Shown piece by piece: positions 1 to 12,700 of a stretch of 64,000 nt of DNA (the first letter of the stretch is position 1; each line of letters opens with the position of its first letter). The notes under the pieces were generated by a model, which saw only the letters and a list, made by a program, of their open reading frames with translations, did no database searches and had not been told where the DNA came from. A program made the position numbers and the translations under genes. The stretch spans positions 1 through 64,000 of the forward strand of contig NZ_ANMO01000011.1 in the NCBI RefSeq assembly GCF_000338295.1, written 5' to 3'. The stretch comes from Rhodopirellula europaea 6C (GTDB taxonomy: Bacteria > Planctomycetota > Planctomycetia > Pirellulales > Pirellulaceae).

Positions 1-150
1 GCTGCACGGGCGGGTTCTTAAGGCAGTGCAGGCACAGTACTTAAAAACTGCACGATTTCCCTCCACGAAGTGGTGAAAAAATTAGCCGGCGGTAAATGCA
101 GTGCCACCACTGAGAAAACGAACCAAGCGGAGGGATGAGACGTCGGGTTG

Positions 151-182
151 CACGGGTTTTGCTGCAACTAACCCGTGTCTAC
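151..182 (-). repeat. GTAG-headed palindrome (REP-like) downstream of the PEP-CTERM gene
   Basis: Read on the minus strand, GTAG (179-182) leads into an imperfect palindrome with arms CACGGGTT and AACCCGTG (151-158 paired with 170-177) and an 11-nt loop. It lies about 60 nt past the stop of the PEP-CTERM gene, so it could also define that transcript's 3' end. It belongs to the family of GTAG hairpins found throughout the window. The rest of 1-241 shows no gene that I can support. Confidence 0.6.
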
Positions 183-241
183 GAATTTTGATTCTTGTTG
201 AATCGTTCGTTGGCGATGGCGTTCACCGAAAAGTGTGGTGT

Positions 242-790
242 TTACTTCTGTTTGCGAAATGGATTCTTGCGACGCAACCGAGTGATGCTCAGACCGATTG
301 AGCCTAGCGCAAGTACGGCCATGGATGACGGCTCTGGAACTGCGGTTGCGGAAGACCATTGTCCGGGCAAACTACTTGACGCTTCTGTTGACAGTGGTGC
401 GTCATCGATCACAGCCAGGTCGCCGATGCCGGCCGCAACGAAGAATTCCTCAGCATCACTTCCTCCGAACACGTCCTCGGAAAAAACAAGGTTCCAACCT
501 GTCGGAGTGTCTCCTGTCCATGAGAAACCGCTGACATTTGACTCAGTAATAGCAAATCCGGGACCCTCATTTAGGGTGACGGATAGCGTTACTGATTGCG
601 CGATTAAATCGCCTACGTTGTCGAAAATTGCGAATCCCGAAATGCTGTCAAGCGACGTGAACGGTGGGTCCGCAAAAAAATCAAAACTGGTTCCGGTGTA
701 GTTTGTTACAACCGCCGCGTTCGCATTTGCCGTATATGCAAACATGCCCAGCGACACGATTGCGATCGGCTTTAATAAGAATTTCGCCAT
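242..790 (-). CDS. Small secreted PEP-CTERM protein
   Basis: This 182-residue protein has a signal peptide (about residues 1-25, ending ANANA) and a C-terminal sorting signal: VPEPSS, a hydrophobic stretch, then the basic cluster RLRRKNPFRK. In PEP-CTERM proteins this signal is recognised by an exosortase, which cleaves it and releases the protein to the cell surface or matrix. The middle of the protein is acidic and beta-rich, with no domain I recognise. Its ATG lies only 5 nt after the stop of the giant surface-protein gene, so the two are very probably co-transcribed. No exosortase gene is in the window. The sorting signal is clear; the function is unknown. Confidence 0.85.
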   Translation of the reverse strand: MAKFLLKPIAIVSLGMFAYTANANAAVVTNYTGTSFDFFADPPFTSLDSISGFAIFDNVGDLIAQSVTLSVTLNEGPGFAITESNVSGFSWTGDTPTGWNLVFSEDVFGGSDAEEFFVAAGIGDLAVIDDAPLSTEASSSLPGQWSSATAVPEPSSMAVLALGSIGLSITRLRRKNPFRKQK

Positions 791-795
791 TGTCT

Positions 796-3700
796 TTACT
801 CAAATATAAACAATTGTTCGTAGTTGCGTCGAAAGGCTGTGTAGTCGCGACGGTCGACGTCTCCGTCCAAATCCGAGTCAAATGATGAATCGAACAATTC
901 GTCGTCGCTCGGCTGTTCGTACGTCCGTCGAAATGAAACGTAGTCGCGGCGGTCAACGTCTCGATCGCGATCGGAATCCCCGAACAAACGATAGAACGCA
1001 TCCGTCGCGGTATCACCAAATGTCAACGAGTCGCCGACGGCTGCATCACCATTTGAATCAAACCCAAATCCATTGAGGTTCTCGATCTTAGTCCCATCAA
1101 TCGTGAGTTGGTAATTTCCGTCTACTAGCGAACCATATTCGACGAAGGTTCCGCTGAAGGTGAGGTCGGCGATGGTGTGGCCGTTCTGGTCCAGACGGGT
1201 GGTGTAGGCAACGTCCACATTGCCGCCGTCTGGGCCGCGTTTGACAACGGTGAATGCGCCGGGGGCAATCGTTACTTCAGCGTCGAATTGGATGGACAGT
1301 GATTCCACGCGCGATCGCTGGGCGGTGCCGTCACCCACCGTGATGTCTTGTTTGGTGACCTCCACCAAGTTGTTGACCCCGAGCGTCAACGACTTCTCAA
1401 ATACCAATCCCGCCGCATCCGTCACGCGGACTCGTACGGCGTACGTGGATTGCGACTCGTAATCCAACACTTCGTCTTGCCGCAAATAAAGCTGGTCCGC
1501 GCTGATCAGGAAACGAGCATTGTCGGTATCCCCTTCGCCGGACACCAACTCATAGCTGTGTGTGTCGTCGACGTCGGCGTCCACCGCCGACAACGTTGAG
1601 AAAAGCAAATCCGCAGCGGAAGTATCCAGATTCTCGTTGATGGAATCCTCGGAAGGAACGATGTCCGTCGGTGCGTCAGGCGGGTTGCTCCCCAGTCCAG
1701 GCGCCGCAACCACCGAGTCGGTTGCGAATGTTACGACAACCGAGTCTCCCGGAGTGGTTGATTGCCAAAATTCAGGAACAACCTGGCGGATCGTGTAGGC
1801 CCCCGGCGTCAATGGTGTACCGGATGCCAATTCGGTGAAGCGATAGCCGCCTGTTTCATTGAACGGGGTTTGCGGATCATCGTCGGATGTCAGTTGCGAT
1901 GGTTCTCCAACGTCCCACTGACCATTGCCGTTGCTGTCGATGTAGACCGTTCGCCCCGCGAGGCCTTGCTCGCCATAGTCCTCGACTCCGTCACTGTTCA
2001 CATCCCAAAAGAGACGGCCCGTGATCGATGCGGACGGTTGCATCGGTGAGGAGATTAGATGGAAGTTCTGATCCTGGAAGTCCACATCCGGTGATACTTG
2101 CAAATGGATCGAAGCACCGGGCATGTCGATGGCGGCGAGGGCAAACGCCACGTAGCCAATCGGAAGTTCACGCAAATCCATATCCAAATCATTCTGGACG
2201 CGAATTGTGTCACCCCACGCACGATAAAACTCATTGGCTGCAAACGCGACGCCACGCGACGAACCTGACCAAGAATAGGTTTCCACAATCAATCCGGTGA
2301 CGGGATCGATTACCAACGCATCGCCTGAAGTCGTGCGAGTCAGCAGGTGGGATCCATCGGTCCATGGACTGAGGTTGAATCCAAATGCGTATGAAGTGCC
2401 GTTGATGAAATTGATGTCCATCGGTGCCGCAACAAGTCCTTGCCGCGTGTCGATTCGCGTGATGGTTCCGGCATTTGCATCGAGTACAAACACATTGTCG
2501 CCCACCGCCGCCAAACCATGATAGCTTCCGTCGGGAAGGTCGTAGAAGACTTGCGATTGACCCGTTATCGGATCAAGACTCCAGACACCGTTGTCCTCTG
2601 AATAGAAAAGCGAATCGGCGTTTATAGCTAGCCCCGCCGCAGATGGCTGAAGTCCGGGGGTTGGGAACGAGTTCAGAACCTCACCCGTGATGGGGTCGTG
2701 ACGATGGACCGTGCCAATACCATTGTCGAACTCGACTCCGTAAAGCCAAACCTCATCCTGGTTTGCCAAAGCGCGATCGAGATCGTCCACGGCAACCACA
2801 ACGTCGCCGGGCAGGACATCCATAAACACATAGCTGCCGGCCGCATCCGTGAGCGTCCAAGCTTCCTCTGGATCGCGAATTCCGTTGCGGCTCTCGTCCA
2901 AATAAACCACGATGTTTTCGGCTGCCTCACCCGTGTCCAAGACGCCGTTTCCATTCGCATCACGTGAGACGCTTCCACTGATCATCGAAGTCGTTGAGCG
3001 GTGGGCCACGTCGAGCGGTGCGAATGCTCCTGAGCTGACTTCGACGATGCTACCTGAGACGGGCGCAACAGAACTGGTCAGCCCACTCACGAACGGAGTG
3101 ATCCCCTGTCCAACGGAATTGAAGTTCGCGTCAAACGCCTCCAGTCCATTTGTGTTCTGACCATAGATGTAATATTGGCCGTCCAACACGGTCGATGCGT
3201 AGACAAAACCCTGCGTCGTGGGAACGGCCTGGACATCCACCACCCGTCCCGTGACCGGATCGAGACGAAACACGCGTTCGTCGTCGCGAGAGAACAGCAG
3301 CAAAGCCTCGCCATCGACGGTGGTCGTCATCGATTCGGACAGTGCCGGCATCAAGGGGTAACCAGCGAACTCCGGATCCCATAGCGGAGTGATCGGGGTC
3401 GCGCCATGGAAACTATCGGAGAGCGGATCAAAACGCATCAGTCGGTTCGGTCCCGACACGCTTAAATAAACCGCGTCATCCAAGACTGCCATTCCGTACG
3501 CGAATGCAGGAGTTCCGCCAGAGGTGGACGGCAGCGGCGTTTCCGAAATGAGCGATCCGTCCAGACTCAACTGCAGTAACAAATCGCGACCGTTGTCGAT
3601 GACCAAGTACCGATTGCCCCACTTGTTGAGCGAACCGGGAGTGAGGATCGGAACGTCCGTGGAAATATTGCCGACGCTCGTGCCGTTTGGATTCAGCAGG

Positions 3701-6700
3701 AGGAGTTGCAACCGATAGCCCGAAGGAGAATTGCTGTCGCTGATGCGACGCATCCCGACAAGCCCCTCGGTCTTCTCGAAAGCCTCCACTTGCCGCATGC
3801 CCTCTATCGGCAATGTGTCCACGATCACGGGGCCGACTGGAACGTTTGCAAGCGTGTACGAACCGTCGTTGGCCGAGACATCAAATGGCTCGCCTGCATC
3901 AAGAAATCCGTTGGCATTCAAATCCGCAAAAACGGTCGTGCCTACCAGCGGATCCTCGCCAATATCAAACGTTCCTGAGCCATCGGCATCGATGAATTGC
4001 CGTCCGGAAATCGACTGAGTATCTGCGACGATGCCGAAGTCCAAGTCGACCGTTGTCTGATTTTCAAAAATTCGAACTCGATGCGACGTCGACTCAAACT
4101 CAGCCGCCGCAATTCCGTGAGGTACGCCGCTACCAAGTGCTGGCAAGACCCGAATCTTCAACCCCATGTGGTCGCGCACGCCCAGGCTGACCAAATCTTG
4201 ACCACTGTAGATGTTAGGTTCGAAGACTTCCCCGCCGGCGCCACCCGCGGCTGCGTTGAAGAAAACTTGCGACCATTCCGCCACGATCAGCCCCGTTTCA
4301 ACATCGATCACAAGCGCATTGTTGTTTTCCAAGCCAACAATCACATTGACGCCATCAGGTGCTTCGGTCAGCGAATCACGAATCTGAATCGAACCTGGTG
4401 CATCGAAGTTAACATCGCCAAGTTCCCACGACTCCAAGTATTGGCGACGCGTCAGATCAAAGACGGCAATCGTGTCGGTGTTCGGGTCCGCCACGAATGC
4501 CTTCGTCCCAACGATTGCCAAACCACTGCCACTCGGGCCAGCAATGGAATCAACGACCTGTCCCGTTTCCGGCGATAGGATGTCGATTCCGTCACTATCA
4601 GACTGATACAGCCAACGACCGTCGGAAGCGAATCCAATCGCGACGTCCGTCGGATCCGGCGGTGCTGCGAAAGAATTCAAAATCTCGCCGGTTCCAGGAT
4701 CAATTTCCTGGATGATCGAATCCTCGCCGTTGAAGTTTTGATGAACGAACACGCGAGTAACAGAATCCCCCCAAGCGACCACATTCGATTGTGATGGAGA
4801 AACGACTCGAACAATGTATTCACCGGGAGCGATGCCGGAGAACGTGTAGCGTCCTTCCGAGCCTGTGATCTCAGTCGGTTCACCGGTATCCAAAAATCCG
4901 TTGTCATTGAGGTCCACAAAAACGGTATGCCCAGTTGAGCCGCTTTCACTTCCATCAACGGAACCGCTGCCATTGGAATCAAGCACCACTTGGCCTGAGA
5001 TCGACGAAAGCATCCTGGTGAAACCAAAGTCCTGCGTTGTCGCGTTGCTGGTTGTGACGCTCACGATCGCACTGGCAACCCGATGATTTGTGGACGCCAG
5101 CCCATACTGCGTCACAGTGCCAAAACCGCGAATTGATTGGTAGTTCGCATCCACTACCTCGATGCCCCCGGCAACTGCAAGGTACCGTTCGTTATCCAGA
5201 ACGGTCGACGCATTCGGTAAGTTTCCATACACCGAATCGGCTGGGGTTGGCAACGAAGCCACCGCGGTCACCGGATCAATCGTGAAACGATAACCGTCGT
5301 CAGTATCGAGAAACAGTGATTGACCATCGAGCGATATTGAGAAGGAGTTGCGCGCGGTGGGGGCGACCGGATTAAATGTTCCAGGTGGCTCCGTCAATCC
5401 CCAGTCGTAGGTCAGCGGTCGTTCGCGAATAAAGTCGTTGGTCGCTGGATCGTACTCGACGAGATTCAAGTGGCCATGCAGGCCGTCGCGAACGGAGAAA
5501 ATCGTCCCGCCGAACACTGCCGGACCATAATCCGTTACCGGCGAATACTCGGTTTGGCCATTCGTCGGATTGGTGAAGGCTTCGCCCAACGGCCGGCTAT
5601 CAATGAGCTGTCCGTCAAGCGTCAACTCATAAATCATGTCACCAAAGTCATCGGTTAGGATCAAACGATCTCGATAGTAGGCTAAACCGATCGCACCGGT
5701 CGTCAGTGGAATATCGGTGAAAAAACGATCAACGACCGTACCTGTGTCAGGATCAAACTCCCACAACTCCGCGAAATATCCTGTTTGCGAACTCGGACTT
5801 GAATAGAGTTCCGCACCAAACAGACGTCCGGTCGATGTGTATGCGTCGCTGGGCCGGTAGCCGACCGGCGGTTGCGTGCTGACCAAATATGCTCCGGGGT
5901 CCAAACCTTCGAGCGAGTAGGAACCGTCTGCAGCAGAAGTGGTGGCAAACTCATCGGAATCCGGCCAATGATTCCCGTTCGTGTCGATGTAGACCGTCAC
6001 GCCTTCAATGGGTAACTCACTGCCATCGATGATGCCATCGTTGTTCGCATCCTCACCAACATGCCCCAAAATCGATCCCGCGGTTGCAGCATAACCTTGG
6101 TTTACAACGACATCCTCGACGCCGCTGATGAATACACCGTATTGAACAAAATTCGCAGCGCTCAGTCCCTGTGAGTCCGGATTAGGCAGCGTACCGATTT
6201 GGGCGAGCGTTTCGTCGTAGACTCGCAGGGCACCCTGCGATTGCGTTCCTCGTAGATACAACTGATTATTCAATGTTGCCGCTGACCAAACTCCATTGCC
6301 AGTGTCAGAGAAGTTGAAGAACGACTCGATCTGCGCTGTGAACGGGTTGAGCACAAAGACTCGGTCGTCAGCGTTGGCGAAGAACCAGATCGATTGACCA
6401 TCAGGCGATTCGACAATGTTCCCAGACGGCGGCAACGATGGAAGTTGCCCAACGAGATTCGAGGCGATCGTGATCGAACGCTCATTGCTAAGCACTCCGG
6501 ACTCCGGATCAAGCGTCCTTATTTTGAATTCGTTTCCAGTGATCCAGTAAACCGTGCCACCAACAACGGCCGGTCCTTGGCTGTAAGGAATGCCCCAGCT
6601 CAACGGTGGTATTGGAATTTCACGAACCAGACCACCTCGAGCGTTCAACTGAATCAGCACATCTCGAGCGTTGTCAATCGTATAGATGTACTGTCCATCC

Positions 6701-9700
6701 GTTGTCGCACTGCTGGGGTCGATAACCTCAATTGCTGTTGAGATCTCATCCAAAATGGAACCGTTCTGCGGGTCCAAGTAGCGGATTCGAAGTGATTCAC
6801 CAGTCGGACTTGCCGCATCAGAAACATCAGTCGTTGCAACCAGGTAGTCTGCAGCAGACTCGAAAGTGGTGGGGCGGTAACCCGATGGCCAAGACCGTCG
6901 AATCCATTGGTCCCCGATGGAAACATCGGTCAATGTAAAGCTCCCATCCGTCCCACTGACTGTGCTGGGCTCTCCATTGTCGAGTAGTCCGTTGTTGTTC
7001 AGGTCCGCGTAGACAGCGACCCCTTCCAGTGGCAAATCGCCGGCGTCTTGCACCCCGTTTTGGTTGACGTCCTGAAACTGAATCCCAGACACCGTTCGCA
7101 AAAGAGGCAACACGGCGAAGTCGTTCCCAGTGGAAACCGCATCCAGCAGAAGCGTCAATCGGTGCGAGTTGTCTTCGAAGACTCTTGCGGCTAGCGAATC
7201 CGGAGAGATCGCAAGTGTTTCGGTCTGCAGAACACTCCCCGTGGCATCCAACGTGGATAGCTCGCCAGCATCATGACTGATGAAGATTGAGCCACCGGCG
7301 CCGGCGAGTCCCTGGTGACGCAGAGAGTCAGGCGGAGTGGAAAGGACATTCAGAATGGTGGCGGTTTGCGGATGCACTACGAGGATTTCGTCTGCCGCAT
7401 TGCGAACCAATAACTCAGCTCCGTCCGCTGATTCGCCCATCGCGAAGGCAAGATCGAGTTGCAAACCGCTGTAGGATCCTCCGGAGTTCACCGCCGGAAC
7501 GTTAAGTGTTCGGCTTAGCGTACGAGAATCGATGTCATAGACCTTGATCAGATTATCGATGTCATTCAGCAGAAACAGCTCGTTGCCAAGAACCGCTGCA
7601 CCACCAGGAGGGGAATTGCCGGTGGACACCGAGAAATATGAGACCGCAGAGAAATCACTCGGGTCAATCACAACGACCGCAGGAGCTCCCGGCGGGGTAC
7701 GTCCAGCCGCGTACAACCAGGTTCCGTCAAATGCCAGCGCGGTCGAGTCAACAAGACCTTCGAAAGGCCCGGTAACAAACTGCTGGCGAATGATGCTGCC
7801 TGTACTCGGGTCAATCTCAGCAATGAGGCTATCCTGATCCATCGCAAACAGAACTTCTTCACTGATGCTGGGTGACGTGATGTCGGCAGCATAAGGAAGC
7901 GAGACTCGCACGACCGATTCTCCTGGCATCACAGCATCCAGCACATAAGAGCCGTCGATTGGCGTCACGACGCTGGGTTCGTCAGGGTCAAACGCGCCGT
8001 TCTCATTGAGATCAACGTAAACCGTTGCCCCGCCAATCCCCTCTTCGCCCGCGTCTTGAATGCCGTTCTGGTTGCTGTCCTGGAAAACGACGCCTTCGAC
8101 GCGAGTTTGATTCACATGAACGGCGAAGTCGGCCACAATCTGGTCATCGCCCGAATCGATTTGTGCTGTGACGGGAACGGGACTGGTGATGACATAGCCC
8201 GCCTGCGATTCAATGGCGACCTGATAGGTTCCAATCAACAACTGCTCGAAACGATAGGTGCCCGTTTCATCGAAGCCTGTGGCAGGGTCGTCCGTCAGCG
8301 TTGTCGTGGACGGTTCGCCAACTTCTCTGACGCCATTGTCATTTGCATCGAGAAAAACGATCCATCCTGACAATGGTTCTTCACCAAATTCCTGAACGCC
8401 ATTTGCGTTCACATCGTCGTAAACGACACCGGAAATCGTCGACTGATTTGATGTTACACCAACATCAAAAACCTCGACTTGATCGGGCGAGGAATAAGAC
8501 CGCCCCGTTTCAATGGGACTTGTTGCAAACCAGTTTGGATTTTCGTCGTAGCGGAACCAAAAGAAGTCCGATGACAGCGGGTCCCAATCAAACGGAACCG
8601 GCACAATCTCGTAAACGCCGGTTTCGTCTTCCGGCGTCGTCGGATCGTCCGTTTGGGTGATTGCGTTGGTTTCGAACGAATCAAACGAATCGTTTCCATT
8701 GTTGTCGCGATAGATGCGTTGCCCAGCGATACCGGGTTCGCCGTCATCACGCATGCCATTGGAATTCAGGTCTTCGTAGACAAACCCACGAACGGACGCG
8801 CGGTTGCGTGTCGCTGGCACGTCGACATCCAATTCGGTGTCTTCAAACTCCAAGGTCACTGAGATCAGCCGCCCCGGCGAACTCAGATAACTGAACCAAA
8901 AATCTCGCACCGCGAGATCGAACGTGCCTAGGGGAACGTTGGCAAATGAGAAAACGCCGCCCTCGTCGATCTCCGGAGTCGCAGGATCATCATCGGGAGT
9001 CCGAATCTCGGGCTCATTCGCTTCACGAAAGCCGTTCTGGTTGTAATCGAGATAGATCCCTGCGTTCTCAGCACCGGGCTCGCCTGGATCCTTGATGCCG
9101 TTGTCGTTTGCATCATCGAACACGACACCGCGGACCGTACGCCGAGGGTCACGTTCCACCGTTAGGACATCCGAGACCGCGTCACCATTGCCCGCACCAT
9201 TCCCGCCCAGCACAACGCCAAACAGGTCGGCTATCGAATCGTTGTCATTGAGACGCAGTTGCAGCGTTCCATCACCGGATCCTGTTTGGACGACGACGGT
9301 GTAGGAGATTCCATCCCCCTGATCGCTCACGCTGCTGACCTGCGCCCCTGTCACACCGGCTGACTGAACCACGTCGAAATCATCCACGTCGACGCCTGCA
9401 ACACTTTCGCTGAACGTCACAGTGAACGAGAAAGGGTCGGCTCCCGAAATGAAACTTTGGGAAGCAATAATTGATTGGACCACGGGTGGTGCATCGTCAT
9501 CCGCGATCAGCCCCTCGGCCGTCGAGTCCGCGATCGATGCGAATGAACTTGGGTTGCTCAGCGAGACCGTAAAACCTTCATCAGCTTCCACATCCGTGTC
9601 ACCGCTGACATTGATCATGACGACCTTTGCAGATTCACCATCGGAAAATTCGATCGTGCCGTTGGGAAATGTCCCTGTAAAGTCATCCGGGTTGGCTGAC

Positions 9701-12700
9701 AAAGCCCCCGATCCTGTGACTGCGTAATCAACACTCACAATTCCGGTCGTGCTACCAAACCGTGTCACAGTGAAGGTGAAGGCGGTGTTTCCCCCATTTC
9801 CTTCTGGCTTGGATGCGTCGGTGGCGGCGATCGACAATGTCGCCGGTGTGCTGTCGATGATGTCCGCCGTTGCGGTTGCCGTGCCGATCGTCACCGAAGC
9901 AAGACTTGGCGAGGATATCTGCGCGACCAATGTCTCCGTTGATTCGAAGATTCCGTCGTCGACGACATCGATCGTGATCGTTCCAGTAGTTGAACCATCA
10001 GGAACGATGATTTGAGCGTCTGCTGCAATGGCGACGTAGTCAGCGGTCGGTGTGGCGGTGCCCGTGCCGAGATCGTCGAACTCAAACGTGATCGGCGCAC
10101 CTGTGGTGTTGACGGTGTCCAGTGTGACAGTGAAAACGACACTCGCGGGTCCGTCCTCGTCACCGTCTGTTGTTGCGGACAAGGTTGCGTTGGCGTCTTC
10201 GTTGTCAAGAATATTGACCAAGCTACTGGTGGCCGACGAGTCGATTGTCACCCCCGGCGAAATGCTGCTGATACTTGTTAGGGTCAATGAAACGGACTCC
10301 GATACTTCCAACAAGGAATCATCGATCACGGGAATCGTGATGGTAGTGCCAGTGCTGCCGGCGGGAATTGTCGCTGTACCCGAGACCGGCGCGTAATCGC
10401 TTCCTGAGCTGGCTGTCCCTCCAACCGAATACGTCACAACGGTGTCCGCGGTCGCTTCTGCTGACTGCGTCAGGTGGACGATACCGTTCGTGGGCCCCGA
10501 TTCACTGGCACTGGTTGATTCCTCTCCAGTGACGACGAACCGCGTAGCAGCATTCGTGTTGTTGAAACGAATCCCCGGTTGAATGCTGAACGGAAATTGA
10601 TTGGGTGCCAGATCGTTCGAGAGCACAATCATCCCGATTCCGTCCGACGTTTCCGGGCCTACTGAGGGAGCGCCAAAAGCTCCGGTTCCGAAGCTGAGGG
10701 AATACCAGCCCGGATCCAGCGTGGCCGAAAAAGGCGTCATCACATCACCACCAGACAGGTTTCCCGGCACCGAGAACGTGGTTGACGCGACGACATCTGT
10801 CGCCGATAGATCGTTTGAATCCGGATAGTCCGTCTCAGAGGTCAGCGCAGTGATCGCCGCGAACAAAGTGACTGGAGCTGGATCGGTGTTTCGAAAAAAG
10901 CCGCCAACATCGGCAATTGTCGTGGAGGTTCCCACCACCTCAAATCGATGGGATTGCCAAAAATCATCGTTAACAACCGTCGATTGGAACAGGCTTGGGT
11001 TGAATGTTCCATCAGCCGACTCAAAGCTGAATGGCCCACTGCCAACAAACCCAACCGTTGCGGTGTCGTTGTCGACGATGCTGATGCTCGCAGTTTCTGC
11101 CCCCGCTTCAATCGACACGCCCGGCGAACCGTTGGTGATTCCTGTCAGCGTCACGGTGATTGACTCCGTGCCCTCAACTATCAGGTCGTCAATCACCGGG
11201 ATCAAAATAGTAGAACTCGTCGTCCCCGCGGCAATCGTCACCGAACCCACCAACGCCGAATAATCATCACCCGAAGCGGCGGTGCCCCCGACAGAATACG
11301 CCAGCGTTGTGTCGGTGGCGGCGGCGAGCGTTTGCGTCACCGTGAACGAACCATTTGATGTGGCTGTTTCATTGCCATCGGTGAGGCCAGAAAGACTCAC
11401 TGTTGCGACGTCGTTCTCGAGAACATCTAACTGTGTGTCAGATGGAATGGTTTCCGAATAGTTCAGCTGCTCGAGCCGATAGACGCGAAAGTCGCTGTCG
11501 TAAGTGGAGAAATAGGCTCGGTCCTGATCGTCGAAGTCCAAATCAAAAACGCTATACGAATACAGGTGATCGACCAGTCCATTGCTGCGTGCGATTTCCG
11601 AACCGTCGCTGTCCAGTGCAATCAGCTGCAGCAGATCGGTGTCATAGACAGCCGTTAAGATCCGTCCTTGCGAATCCACATCACCTCGTTGGATGAACGC
11701 ATTGGCGTTTTCTCCCGGAAGGTTCGCAAAGCCGTGGATGCCAAAAGATGTATCCACGGATCCATCCGGCAATAGCCGTGTCACTTCCGCGTTTTGATCG
11801 CCCGTAATATCTGACCGACCACCGAAAAGAAGAATACGACCGGATTCATCTACCGCAACGTCTTTGACAAGGACATTGCTGGGCCCAGAGATTGTTACCA
11901 CTCCCGAAGTTCCGAAACTGGGGTCTGCACCACCGCCAGGCATTAATTTCACAACTTGTGATTCCCCATCCGCTACGTTTCCGGCCAGCAGAACGGAGTC
12001 GTCTGGCAACGCGACGATCATGGTCCCTTGTTGCAACGGGGTGACCGCTGAGTCGTCAAAGTTTGGATCGATGGTCCCGTTTGCTAGGATTCGCTTTGCA
12101 TAGGTCGTGACGGCCGAATTCACACGTCGAGTCGAAATCGCAACGACCGAATTGTCTGACAGGGCGACCAAGTCGTTGTGAAGTCCCCACACGGTTGCAT
12201 CGATTTCCAAAACCCCTGACGCACCAAAGCCGGTGTCGATGGAGCCGTCTGCATTGAGTCGCAACAGGTATTGTTTGTTCGGGGGCGAGAGCGCCGTGGG
12301 TCCACGCACGAAGGAAACAACAAGCTTCCCGTTTGGTAGCTGAACGATGTCTCCTGGGGACTCGTCAAGACCGACGAAATACTCGTAGTCGTATCGAACG
12401 ATTCCGTTGTCGCCGAAGGTGGTATCGGGTGTTCCATCCACATTGAAACGCACAATGTTGAACCTATCCCGCTGGCGGTTGTAGCTGGTGACAACTTTGC
12501 CGTCCGCTTGGACCAAATGCTCGCCAAACGTGGGAAGATAAAAGGATTCGTTTTCAACCGCACTGATCGAAGCTGCTCCGGCATCACCATAGGTCGAGTC
12601 GAACTCGATCGGCGGTCCCGTCGATGCGGTCACCAGGATGGTCTCATCGCCTGTCACCAAGTCGTCGTCGTCGACTCCAACGGAGAAGGTCGCTGAAGCG